Assembly (NCBI GenBank): GCA_903951185.1
Contig: CAJBBC010000109.1
Coordinates: 1 to 34,397, forward strand
Direction: 5' to 3'
Source of the DNA: an uncultured Actinomycetes bacterium
GTDB taxonomy: Bacteria; Actinomycetota; Actinomycetes; S36-B12; UBA5976
Length of the DNA stretch: 34,397 nucleotides
The number at the start of each line of letters is the position of its first letter. The first letter of the stretch is position 1. The notes beneath the pieces are model-generated. The model saw only the letters and a list, made by a program, of their open reading frames with translations. It made no database searches and had not been told where the DNA came from. Below, piece after piece: positions 17,537 through 24,883 of the stretch. A program made the position numbers and the translations under genes.

Positions 17537-17743
17537 TTAGCCGGCTTCAACAAATGAATCTTGAAGATAGCTATGTACTGCTTGTTCCGGTACTCGGAAT
17601 GAACGGCCAACCCGAACTGCAGGTAGTTCACCACTGTGTACTAAACGGTAGACAGTCATTTTTGAAACCCGCATTGCTGAGGCAACCTCAGCAACAGTTA
17701 GGAAACGAACTTCGCCTAATGGGCGTTCATTTGATGCAGCCAT
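17537..17743 (-). CDS. bldC: BldC-type small helix-turn-helix regulator
   Basis: This 68-residue protein is a MerR-like/excisionase-type DNA-binding domain with almost no other sequence (LTVAEVASAMRVSKMTVYRLVHSGELPAVRVGRS). It closely resembles BldC, which binds direct repeats and controls development in Streptomyces. In a streamlined non-sporulating cell the role must differ and is unknown. ATG start. The 167-nt region upstream contains direct repeats. It lies 55 nt upstream of bS22 on the same strand. Confidence 0.85.
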   Translation of the reverse strand: MAASNERPLGEVRFLTVAEVASAMRVSKMTVYRLVHSGELPAVRVGRSFRVPEQAVHSYLQDSFVEAG

Positions 17744-17830
17744 TTAAATCGTGACCATTCTGTGTAGTCCCACGTCCGGCTTCCCCTCCGGCGTTACTTC
17801 CACACTTGTACGTAGAAGTTCACTTTAGTG

Positions 17831-17853
17831 GTGAAAGTGGCTTATGTGAAAGT
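17831..17853. promoter_or_regulatory. Direct repeat GTGAAAGT, possible operator of the BldC-type gene
   Basis: GTGAAAGT occurs at 17831-17838 and 17846-17853, 15 bp apart start to start, within the leader region of the BldC-type gene. BldC is known to bind direct repeats, so autoregulation is possible but unproven. Confidence 0.25.
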
Positions 17854-17862
17854 CGTTTCAGA

Positions 17863-17894
17863 AAGTAACTGGTTTGACGGGAACCCAGTTACTT
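17863..17894 (-). terminator. Hairpin terminator after proline dehydrogenase
   Basis: AAGTAACTGG (17863-17872) and CCAGTTACTT (17885-17894) form a perfect 10-bp stem with a 12-nt loop, about 16 nt past the proline dehydrogenase stop. The T-tract that follows is weak. Confidence 0.55.
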
Positions 17895-17910
17895 CTCTGG
17901 TTGGCAGTAA

Positions 17911-18936
17911 CTAGCTCTTGGAGGCTAGGGACTTAACAAATAGGGCTAAGTTACTTGGCTTCTCGGCCATCCGGCGCATTAAGTATCCGTACCACTCATC
18001 GCCATACGGTACATAAACCCGAACTTTATAGCCAAGTTCAACTAAGCGCTTCTGCTCTTCTGGTCTTACCCCAAGTAGCATCTGGAATTCGAAGCTGTCT
18101 TTCGCTCGGCCAGTGCGAAGGGCTAATGCCTGGCCAATTTCAATCAGCCTTGGATCATGTGTTGCCAGCATTGGATAGGCAGCTGACTCAAGTAATGTGC
18201 GCATATCTCGAACATAGGCTTTGTCGATTTCAGCGCGCTCCACAAAAGCTACTTCAGGACCCTCAGCATAAGCACCTTTACAAAGACGGATACGCGATCC
18301 TGAAAATGCATGCGCTGAGACATCATCAGATGTTCGGTGAAGTTGCGCTTGCAATACGCCACCGATACTCGGAGTTGTTTTTCGAATTTCATTAAGGATG
18401 CGAAGAGTGGAATCGATCGTGGTGTGATCTTCCATATCGAAAGTAACTGTTGTGCCTACTTCATTTGCCACTTCAACAATTTGCTTGGCATTTTCAAGAG
18501 CGATTTTTTCACCATCAGCACCTAGAGCTTGGCCGACGGCACTTAACTTAACTGAGACTTCAGCCATATGGGTTTGACCAGCAGTATGTAAGGCGCGAAG
18601 TAATTCTTTATAAGCCGCTACCGTCTGGTCGGCTTGGCTTAGATCTAAGGTGTCTTCACCCAGGCGGTCAATCGTGGTGTAAATACCTAGCTGGTGTAAC
18701 TCAGCTACTTTCTTAACTACATCTGCTGTCCCGTAGCCAGCCACGAATCGGTTTACCACCCCTTTACTTAGGGGTGAAGTTGAAACAATCTTTTCTAGTT
18801 TCTTGCTGCGTGAAGCAGACACAAGAATTTCTCGGAGCACTTTAGCTACCTGCCTAATTGTCATTGGTTGGCTAGTAATAACTTTACGCTGGGTCACTTC
18901 ACGTCGCGCACCGACCAATTGTCGTTTACGCCACAT
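17911..18936 (-). CDS. Proline dehydrogenase
   Basis: This FAD enzyme oxidises proline to pyrroline-5-carboxylate. The 341-residue protein is the short monofunctional type, with VSVKLSA, FDMEDHT, RLCKGAY, ATHDPR, FEFQMLLGV and the C-terminal YVPYGDEWYGYLMRR. The ATG at 18936 is the longest start. MTIRQ at 18864 would give 317 residues, nearer the family norm, so the first 24 residues are doubtful. The partner P5C dehydrogenase is not in the window. It is divergent from the cysteine-rich gene across only 18 nt. Confidence 0.94.
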   Translation of the reverse strand: MWRKRQLVGARREVTQRKVITSQPMTIRQVAKVLREILVSASRSKKLEKIVSTSPLSKGVVNRFVAGYGTADVVKKVAELHQLGIYTTIDRLGEDTLDLSQADQTVAAYKELLRALHTAGQTHMAEVSVKLSAVGQALGADGEKIALENAKQIVEVANEVGTTVTFDMEDHTTIDSTLRILNEIRKTTPSIGGVLQAQLHRTSDDVSAHAFSGSRIRLCKGAYAEGPEVAFVERAEIDKAYVRDMRTLLESAAYPMLATHDPRLIEIGQALALRTGRAKDSFEFQMLLGVRPEEQKRLVELGYKVRVYVPYGDEWYGYLMRRMAEKPSNLALFVKSLASKS

Positions 18937-18948
18937 ACCTAATAGGCT
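18919..18948 (+). promoter_or_regulatory. Candidate promoter for leaderless cysteine-rich gene
   Basis: TTGTCG (18919-18924) and TAGGCT (18943-18948) are spaced by 18 nt. The -10 ends 6 nt before the GTG start at 18955, the expected geometry for a leaderless message. The promoter overlaps the start of the proline dehydrogenase gene. Confidence 0.5.
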
Positions 18949-18954
18949 CTATTC

Positions 18955-19761
18955 GTGCCTGAGTTAAGCCAAGATTTTCCACGTAAATGGGTGGAATTCA
19001 TCGACCCTGATGACGAGACGAATTTATATAAATTAGATCTGACTTGGCTGACTAGCCGCTGGACTTGTATCTGGGGTGCTGGGTGCAAGGGTATTGATAA
19101 AGATAACCCCGATGTTGGCTGCTGCAATTTAGGTGCACATATTGCCGATAAAGATGATTTTAAAAATACGAAAAAACACGCAGCAATGCTTCGCCCAGAA
19201 ATCTGGCAGAATTTTTCTGAGGGTCACAAGAACGGCATGTTTGAAAAAGATGAAGAAGGCGATCGCAAAACTCGAGCCTTCAAAGGCGCTTGTATTTTTC
19301 ATAATCGAAATGGTTTTGATGGTGGCGATGGTTGTGCGCTACATATTTTGGCAATGGAAATGGGCGTAGGTCATCATGAAACAAAGCCACAAGTTTGCTG
19401 GGAATTACCGATCCGCAGAACTTTTGAAAATTTTGAAAGGCCAGATGGTCTCGACACCGTCGTAATTGGTATTGAAGAATACAACCGACGCGGCTGGGGT
19501 GCTGGTGGCGAAGATTTAGATTGGTACTGTTCAACCGCTACCGAAGCACATGTCGGCCGCCAACCAGTTTATGAATCACTCGAAGGTGAACTAACTTCGC
19601 TAATGGGTAAGAAGGCTTACAAAATGCTGGTCGATCATTGCCGAGCCCATGAAGCAGCAATCGCTGCAGTAATGAAAACTGGCGATAAGAAAACTATTAA
19701 ATACTTAGCAATTCACCCTGCCACGCGGGCTAATCAAATAGCGGCTGAGAAGAAGTCCTAG
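18955..19761 (+). CDS. Uncharacterised cysteine-rich protein
   Basis: The 268-residue protein has nine cysteines, most in pairs or near histidines: CIWGAGC, GCCNLG, ACIFHN, GCALH, VCWELP, WYCST and DHCRAH. The spacing suggests bound metal (Zn or Fe-S), loosely like YkgJ-type cysteine clusters. I do not recognise a characterised family and assign no function. No signal peptide or membrane helix is visible. The GTG start sits 6 nt after a -10-like element. It is followed 29 nt later by radA, which has its own -10-like element. Confidence 0.8.
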   Translation: MPELSQDFPRKWVEFIDPDDETNLYKLDLTWLTSRWTCIWGAGCKGIDKDNPDVGCCNLGAHIADKDDFKNTKKHAAMLRPEIWQNFSEGHKNGMFEKDEEGDRKTRAFKGACIFHNRNGFDGGDGCALHILAMEMGVGHHETKPQVCWELPIRRTFENFERPDGLDTVVIGIEEYNRRGWGAGGEDLDWYCSTATEAHVGRQPVYESLEGELTSLMGKKAYKMLVDHCRAHEAAIAAVMKTGDKKTIKYLAIHPATRANQIAAEKKS

Positions 19762-19778
19762 CTGTCAGTTCAAGCGTC

Positions 19779-19784
19779 TACGCT
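19779..19784 (+). promoter_or_regulatory. Candidate -10 element for leaderless radA
   Basis: TACGCT fits TANNNT and ends 6 nt before the radA ATG at 19791, with no ribosome-binding site between. Confidence 0.45.
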
Positions 19785-19790
19785 TAGTAA

Positions 19791-21158
19791 ATGGCCAAAG
19801 CAACGCGAGCTAGTTTCAAGTGCACTGAGTGTGGCTGGACTGGGCCAAAATGGGTTGGACGTTGTCCAGAGTGCCAAGCCTGGAGTTCAGTTACTGAAGT
19901 TTCAGCGGCCCCTACCCAAGCCGGGCTAAGAAGTTCAACTTCCGGAACTACCCCGATACAAAAAGCACGAGCGATAAAAGATATTCCAGTGGGTGAAGTT
20001 GAACGAACTTCAACTGGTTTAGCTGAACTTGATCGAGTCCTCGGTGGCGGTCTAGTTGCTGGTCAGTGTGTTTTATTAGCTGGCGAACCTGGAGTTGGTA
20101 AATCGACTTTATTGTTAGAAGCTGCCGATAAATTTGCCACCAACGGACGTAAAGTCCTTTACATTTCTGGCGAAGAATCAGCCGAGCAAATAAGTATCCG
20201 AGCTAAACGGATCGGCACTAAATCCACCACATTACTTATTGCCGACGAAACTGATTTAGCTGTCCTACTCGGCCATGTTGAACAAGTTGATCCAGATTTA
20301 CTTGTTGTAGATAGTGTTCAAACGATTGCCTCAACCGAACTCGACGGTCGCGCTGGTGGCGTTGCCCAAGTTCATGAAGTTACCCAAGTACTTACCCGTG
20401 CTGCAAAAAGTCGACGGATGCCACTGCTCTTAATTGGCCAATCCACTCGAGATAATTCAGTTGCTGGACCACGTTCATTAGAGCACCTAGTTGATACAGT
20501 CTTAACTTTTGAAGGCGACCGCAGCACGCCACTTCGCTTACTGCGTGCCAATAAAAACCGCTACGGTCCAGCCGATGAAGTGGCTTGTTTTGAACAAGCC
20601 GACGACGGCTTACGTGAAGTTAGCGACCCATCGGCATTATTTAGATCCCAGCGTGATCAAGCAGTACCTGGAACCTGTATCACCATCACGATGGAAGGGC
20701 GTCGCGCCCTGCTCGTTGAAGTGCAAGCACTAACTACAGTCAGCCCATCAAATAACCCAATACGACGAACATCTGGCATTGATAATTCACGCTCGGCAAT
20801 GTTAATTGCGGTGACTGAGCGGGCTGGGCGCCTAAAGCTTTGGGATAAGGATGTGTTCTTATCGACAGTTGCTGGTGCAAAAATAACTGACCCAGGTGCC
20901 GATTTAGGAATGTGTCTGGCAATTGCCAGCGCAGTCCAAGATAAGGCACTACCCATTGATTTAGTTGCAATTGGTGAAGTTGCGCTAAGCGGTGACATTA
21001 GACCCGTTCCTGGAATTAATCAGCGGTTAACTGAAGCCGCTCGACTTGGCTTCGCAACTGCCTTAGTACCTAAAGGCACAAAGTTGCCACCTTCAGCTAA
21101 AGGTCTCAACATAATTGCGGTTGATAATTTAACTTCAGCTGTAAAACGATTCGCTTAA
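19791..21158 (+). CDS. radA: DNA repair protein RadA
   Basis: RadA is a RecA-like ATPase that helps branch migration in recombination. The 455-residue protein has the N-terminal zinc finger (Cys11, Cys14, Cys25, Cys28), Walker A GEPGVGKS (98-105), the RadA-specific KNRYG (255-259) and a C-terminal Lon-like domain with GDIRPV. In many actinobacteria disA follows; here dtd follows after 28 nt. Confidence 0.97.
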   Translation: MAKATRASFKCTECGWTGPKWVGRCPECQAWSSVTEVSAAPTQAGLRSSTSGTTPIQKARAIKDIPVGEVERTSTGLAELDRVLGGGLVAGQCVLLAGEPGVGKSTLLLEAADKFATNGRKVLYISGEESAEQISIRAKRIGTKSTTLLIADETDLAVLLGHVEQVDPDLLVVDSVQTIASTELDGRAGGVAQVHEVTQVLTRAAKSRRMPLLLIGQSTRDNSVAGPRSLEHLVDTVLTFEGDRSTPLRLLRANKNRYGPADEVACFEQADDGLREVSDPSALFRSQRDQAVPGTCITITMEGRRALLVEVQALTTVSPSNNPIRRTSGIDNSRSAMLIAVTERAGRLKLWDKDVFLSTVAGAKITDPGADLGMCLAIASAVQDKALPIDLVAIGEVALSGDIRPVPGINQRLTEAARLGFATALVPKGTKLPPSAKGLNIIAVDNLTSAVKRFA

Positions 21159-21186
21159 TTTGAATTAAGTGCGACAGAATTAACAT

Positions 21187-21657
21187 ATGCGAGCAGTAAT
21201 ACAACGAGTAGACGGTGCAGCGGTCGAAGTAGCTGGGAAAGTAATCGGTCAATTTTCTGGACCGGGTTTGATGGTTCTGGTCGGTGTAAATGTTGAAGAC
21301 GATATTCCTAAATGTGCCCCGCTTGCCGACAAAATTTGGAAACTTCGTATTTTTGATAGAGCGGCTCTCAATGCAGCAGGTGTAAGTTGCGCGGTTGAAG
21401 CTAATGAAGTTTCAGCTGCTGATGCAAATTTACCAATTCTGCTAATCAGTCAGTTCACTTTATTTGCTGATACAACAAAGGGTCGGCGCCCAACTTGGTT
21501 ACAGGCAGCGCGTGGCGAGCAGGCTGAGCCACTTATTAATGAAGTAGTCCGAGCATTAAGAGATTTAGGTGCCCAAGTTGAAACTGGAAAATTTGGTGCA
21601 GATATGAGAATTTCACAAGTATGCGATGGACCTATGACCGTTTTAGTCGAAGTTTAA
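21187..21657 (+). CDS. dtd: D-aminoacyl-tRNA deacylase
   Basis: Dtd frees tRNAs mischarged with D-amino acids or glycine. The 156-residue protein keeps both active-site strands, SQFTLFADT and the cis-Pro motif DGPMT near the C terminus. ATG has no obvious ribosome site, but CAGAAT ends 6 nt upstream and may be a -10. It converges on ygfZ with one base between the stops. Confidence 0.95.
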   Translation: MRAVIQRVDGAAVEVAGKVIGQFSGPGLMVLVGVNVEDDIPKCAPLADKIWKLRIFDRAALNAAGVSCAVEANEVSAADANLPILLISQFTLFADTTKGRRPTWLQAARGEQAEPLINEVVRALRDLGAQVETGKFGADMRISQVCDGPMTVLVEV

Positions 21658-21658
21658 A

Positions 21659-22624
21659 TCAAGCCAAAACAATCGGTGTTTGAGCTGCACTCACACTGTT
21701 AATAGTTAGAACCGCATCAATTGGGGTAGACCGCTTAATTACTGCAAGAGCCACTGGCCCAGATTCAAAATCTTGTACCACTGAAGTAACTATGCCAACA
21801 CTTGCTTCGCCAAATAAAACTTGGTCACCGTGGACCGGTAATTCATTAGTTGACCCGTCCAATTCAAGGTGCACTAAACGACGTGGGGGTTTACCTAAAT
21901 TAACTACTCGAGCGACAGTTTCTTGTCCTCGATAGCAGCCTTTATTGAGATGCACTGCTGGACCAATTAAACCAATTTCATTAGGAATAGTTTTGTGATC
22001 AGTTTCAAAATTTAGTCGTGGAATACCTGCACGGATTCGATGTGCTTCCCAAGCCCAAGTTCCGACTGGATCAGTTAAGTGCTCCGCTAAAGTGGCGCGC
22101 GGTACTAGATACTGCGAAACTTTCCATTGCGAAGGTCGAGCTGCTACATATGGATCATTTTCAAAATTTAAATAATTATCTGGTGAATGCCAAGTTGGAA
22201 ATTCCCCCACCACCCAGCCAGGTGCGCCCACTACTGCAAAATCTGCACTTCGATTGGTAACTTCAACGCGCAACATAAATTTCATTGAATCTAAATACTT
22301 AACTAAATCTTCGGCAGTTCCCGGCTCGACGATTAGCCAAGTAGTTTCGCCGTCATCTATTAAATCCAGATCGTGTTCGATGTGGCCGTGTGGGCTCAAA
22401 ATTAAAGCTTGGGTTGACTTATAGGTAGTCAATAAATCCTGCGTTGTTAAAGAATTAAGCCAGGTATTTCGATCTGGTCCAGTTACGGTCACTACTCCGC
22501 GGTTTGAAAGATCTACTTGCCCATTGCCGGCAACTAAATTTCGTTGCTCTTTAAATGGGTCGCCGTAATGCCAAGGAATGGTGAAATCAGGACTTTGTTC
22601 ATCCATACTCGGCATTGCAGTCAT
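21659..22624 (-). CDS. ygfZ: Folate-binding Fe-S cluster protein YgfZ
   Basis: YgfZ uses tetrahydrofolate to support synthesis or repair of some Fe-S enzymes. The 321-residue protein has the diagnostic KGCYRGQE (228-235, Cys230) within a GcvT-like fold. It starts 8 nt after the Fur-family gene and probably shares its transcript, tying Fe-S maintenance to metal or peroxide sensing. Confidence 0.94.
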   Translation of the reverse strand: MTAMPSMDEQSPDFTIPWHYGDPFKEQRNLVAGNGQVDLSNRGVVTVTGPDRNTWLNSLTTQDLLTTYKSTQALILSPHGHIEHDLDLIDDGETTWLIVEPGTAEDLVKYLDSMKFMLRVEVTNRSADFAVVGAPGWVVGEFPTWHSPDNYLNFENDPYVAARPSQWKVSQYLVPRATLAEHLTDPVGTWAWEAHRIRAGIPRLNFETDHKTIPNEIGLIGPAVHLNKGCYRGQETVARVVNLGKPPRRLVHLELDGSTNELPVHGDQVLFGEASVGIVTSVVQDFESGPVALAVIKRSTPIDAVLTINSVSAAQTPIVLA

Positions 22625-22632
22625 GGGAGTAC

Positions 22633-23064
22633 TTAAAGTAACTTTTGGCGGTCAAGGCATTTGGCACATTGGCCGTGTACCGAAACGTGTGCGACATCAG
22701 TTTCAAACCCAACTTTGTCACGAAGGATCTGAACGAATACTTCGGCAACTTCGGCATCAACTGATTCAACTTGAGAACAGGTGTCGCAAACTAAATGGAT
22801 ATGTGAATCTTCTTCAACTGAGTGATAAGTCGGAGCGCCATGACCGATATGCGCATGGGTGACTAATCCGACCTCTTCTAGCACTTCAAGTGTTCGGTAA
22901 ATAGTTGATAAATTCACGGCAGCTGCATATTTTTGGACTTCAGTACACAACTCTTCAGGAGTGGCATGGCCCAAAGTGTTCACAGCTTCTAAAACAAGTT
23001 GACGTTGTGGGGTAATTCGGTACCCGTGTAATCGAAGTACTTCATCCCAATCCAGGCTAATCAT
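22633..23064 (-). CDS. Fur-family transcriptional regulator
   Basis: The 143-residue protein has the Fur winged helix (TPEELCTEV...LSTIYRTLEVLEEVGLV), the HIHLVCDTC metal region (Cys93, Cys96) and a second CAKC pair near the C terminus (Cys133, Cys136), giving the usual structural zinc site. The metal sensed (Fe, Zn, Ni or peroxide) cannot be told from sequence. I chose the ATG at 23064, with AGG upstream and an 8-nt overlap with the previous gene. A start five codons earlier is open but less likely. Confidence 0.92.
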   Translation of the reverse strand: MISLDWDEVLRLHGYRITPQRQLVLEAVNTLGHATPEELCTEVQKYAAAVNLSTIYRTLEVLEEVGLVTHAHIGHGAPTYHSVEEDSHIHLVCDTCSQVESVDAEVAEVFVQILRDKVGFETDVAHVSVHGQCAKCLDRQKLL

Positions 23065-23596
23065 TTTGCACCTGCGCATTATTTACTTTTGTTAAATGGA
23101 ATGATGCATGTGATTTAAGTGCCACACCTTGCGCGGCCATGTCATAAACCCAACCAATGTGTCCATCCACAAGACCATAAAGGCGCTCACCTGCAGTTAC
23201 TTCTTTTGCACTTGAGGTTCGCATAATTGCATCGGTTTTTAACTCAACACGTGCACCGGTTATTTCAGCGTTAACAATTCCAGTGACCGTAACTTTGCCG
23301 TACCAAGTCTCAGAAATTCCTGTTGGATGATTTAGTAAAAGCTCAACTTCGTTATCTGGCATTGGCCGCCAAAAACCTGACTCCATCGCTAATGGTTCAA
23401 CGCGCTGACCATCGGCATCTAAGCGCCAAGTACGTGACCAATGGATTAAAAAGGGGCGTCCATCATGACTGATGTTTAATTCTTGACCAACTTGTATGTC
23501 GCCATCCATAGTTGGGTATCCGACCACACCAACGCCAACCCAGGTACCAATTAACCAAGATAACGGGGCTAAGTCTGGATGGTATTTAGTACTCAG
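23057..23596 (-). CDS. Nitrobindin-like FABP-fold protein, probable CTG start
   Basis: This protein belongs to the nitrobindin/THAP4-like beta-barrel family, which binds haem and reacts with NO or peroxynitrite. The conserved N-terminal GTWxGxG motif (residues 17-23) and the preceding HPDLAPLSWLI lie upstream of the first ATG/GTG, so the GTG at 23527 would delete them. In frame between the upstream stop and that motif the only plausible start is CTG at 23596, with AAGGG six bases upstream, overlapping the previous stop as CTGA. That gives 179 residues. The C-terminal DMAAQG...SHASFHL carries the expected haem-ligand histidine. It is translationally linked to the Fur gene downstream. Confidence 0.82.
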   Translation of the reverse strand: MSTKYHPDLAPLSWLIGTWVGVGVVGYPTMDGDIQVGQELNISHDGRPFLIHWSRTWRLDADGQRVEPLAMESGFWRPMPDNEVELLLNHPTGISETWYGKVTVTGIVNAEITGARVELKTDAIMRTSSAKEVTAGERLYGLVDGHIGWVYDMAAQGVALKSHASFHLTKVNNAQVQND

Positions 23597-23694
23597 TCTT
23601 GGCCCTTAAATAATTTATAAACCACATAACCGGCAAACCAAGTAATTGCTATTGAAGCAAGTATTAAAAGTCCTGTGTAAAAAGTTTCAACCAC
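23593..23694 (-). CDS. 33-residue single-pass membrane protein
   Basis: A short GTG-started frame encodes a protein with a hydrophobic helix (about residues 8-27) and a basic C-terminal tail ending YKLFKGQD. It is the first gene of the nitrobindin-fur-ygfZ run and overlaps the nitrobindin start by 4 nt. A -10-like TAGACT lies 6 nt before its GTG. I recall similar short membrane proteins in other actinobacteria, but no function is known. Confidence 0.65.
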   Translation of the reverse strand: MVETFYTGLLILASIAITWFAGYVVYKLFKGQD

Positions 23695-23700
23695 AGTAAT

Positions 23701-23706
23701 AGTCTA
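23701..23706 (-). promoter_or_regulatory. Candidate -10 element for the small membrane protein operon
   Basis: On the minus strand TAGACT ends 6 nt before the GTG at 23694. The plus-strand TACCGT (23705-23710) may be the -10 of the divergent CoA-binding gene, so the two promoters would overlap by two bases. Confidence 0.45.
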
Positions 23707-23747
23707 CCGTTATTGGAGTAAGTCTCCATTTATAGGAAGTGCTAAAC

Positions 23748-24191
23748 ATGCCCGTTGATCCAACAGATGCCCAAGTTCGGGATATTTTGCTTACTGCTAA
23801 ATCCGTGGCGGTAATTGGTGTCTCAGCTAAACCTGATCGCGCAAGCCATCAAGTGGCCGCCTATTTAATAGAGCAAACACATCTAGATGTGTACCTAATA
23901 AATCCGGCACATCCCGGCGATATTTTGGGACAGCCTGTTTATCCAAATCTGGCAGCTTTGCCGATTATTCCTGACATCGTTGATGTCTTCCGCAAAGGTG
24001 AGGACATGCCTGGAGTTTTCGAAAAAGAATTTCCGGCGATCGCTGGTGACTGTGCTGGCAAAACATGGTGGATGCAACTTGGGATTAGAAATAATGAAGT
24101 TGCGCAACTTGCACACAACGGCGGCATGCAAGTTGTCCAGGACCGCTGTATCAAAATTGACTACATGCAGTTAGTTCCGCCTGGTCTTTAG
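23748..24191 (+). CDS. CoA-binding protein (YccU-like Rossmann protein)
   Basis: The 147-residue protein is a stand-alone CoA-binding Rossmann domain with AVIGVSAKPDRASHQVAAYL, the VYLINP strand, WMQLGI and QDRCIKID, typical of the YccU group. The function is unknown. ATG at 23748 has AGGA ten bases upstream; the GTG three codons earlier is less likely. Its TAG shares four bases with the stop of convergent DUF4395. Confidence 0.88.
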   Translation: MPVDPTDAQVRDILLTAKSVAVIGVSAKPDRASHQVAAYLIEQTHLDVYLINPAHPGDILGQPVYPNLAALPIIPDIVDVFRKGEDMPGVFEKEFPAIAGDCAGKTWWMQLGIRNNEVAQLAHNGGMQVVQDRCIKIDYMQLVPPGL

Positions 24192-24616
24192 CGGCTAATA
24201 ATTCTTTTACCGAGTAAATACATTTCGCAGCCTAGGCAAATGGCAAAAGCTGCATTTAGGAATGCCGCACCAAGCGCAAAGCCAATCGCGATTAATGCCA
24301 GCCCAGTTGAATTAGCGATTGTCGCAACTAACCCAACGGCTGCAAAAAGAAATCCAACTAGCTGAGCAAACCGAAGTGGCGCTGAATCTTCTAATTCAAG
24401 TGGTGCACTCAATCTCGGGCGAACAAATTTTCGATAAATCCAGCCATAAGGATGGAATTGCAAACCAGCAAATGCACCTAGTCCAAAAACTATTGTTTGG
24501 ATAACAAGTAGCGAGGTAGCAAGTGTTGATGGACTTGTTAGCAGGATTACTGCTAGAACAGTGCTGGTTATTGCTGCACCGAATCTTGGACCGCGTGGGT
24601 CTACTTTTACGTTCAT
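24188..24616 (-). CDS. DUF4395 membrane protein
   Basis: The 142-residue protein has about four hydrophobic helices and the DUF4395 pattern: DPRGPRFGAA near the N terminus, a central FHPYGWIYRKFVRPRL block, and a cysteine-containing last helix (CLGCEMYL). ATG is preceded by GAGGA six bases upstream. DUF4395 genes commonly sit next to thioredoxin or sulfurtransferase genes in actinobacteria, and a thioredoxin gene is divergent here across 267 nt. A thiol-related role is inference. Confidence 0.85.
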   Translation of the reverse strand: MNVKVDPRGPRFGAAITSTVLAVILLTSPSTLATSLLVIQTIVFGLGAFAGLQFHPYGWIYRKFVRPRLSAPLELEDSAPLRFAQLVGFLFAAVGLVATIANSTGLALIAIGFALGAAFLNAAFAICLGCEMYLLGKRIISR

Positions 24617-24872
24617 TATGTTCCTCTAGTTATTTGATAATTGACTTAACTCAAAACTAGGAACAACACATATATGAAGATGAGCAGCGACCATAATCAA
24701 CAACCCGGCGCTTAGTGAGATATTTGCTCAACGTCATGAGGATTAAATTACCGTGAAAACAAATTTCAATTCAGCCAGATATAACCTGTTGCAAACTACT
24801 TGCAGTAAGAAGTTTGTGATTTCAAAATCTGAACTATTTAACGTACGGTTTAAGTACTTGATTATTCAGATT

Positions 24873-24878
24873 TAGGTT
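24873..24878 (+). promoter_or_regulatory. Candidate -10 element for the thioredoxin gene
   Basis: TAGGTT fits TANNNT and ends 5 nt before the ATG at 24884, consistent with a leaderless message. No ribosome site is visible. Confidence 0.4.
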
Positions 24879-24883
24879 AATAA

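Noticed and set aside
22633..23079. Fur-family gene starting at ATG 23079
   Set aside because: It adds five residues not typical of the family and lengthens the overlap. The ATG at 23064 has an AGG at good spacing.
23057..23527. Shorter nitrobindin-like gene starting at GTG 23527
   Set aside because: This start removes the conserved GTWxGxG strand and the preceding conserved residues that are encoded in frame just upstream.
24674..24715. 13-codon frame MKMSSDHNQQPGA as a leader peptide
   Set aside because: No run of one regulatory amino acid, no following attenuator hairpin, and no ribosome site.
24753..24875. 40-codon GTG frame upstream of the thioredoxin
   Set aside because: Only a distant GAGG precedes it, there is no recognisable domain, and it runs through the candidate thioredoxin -10.
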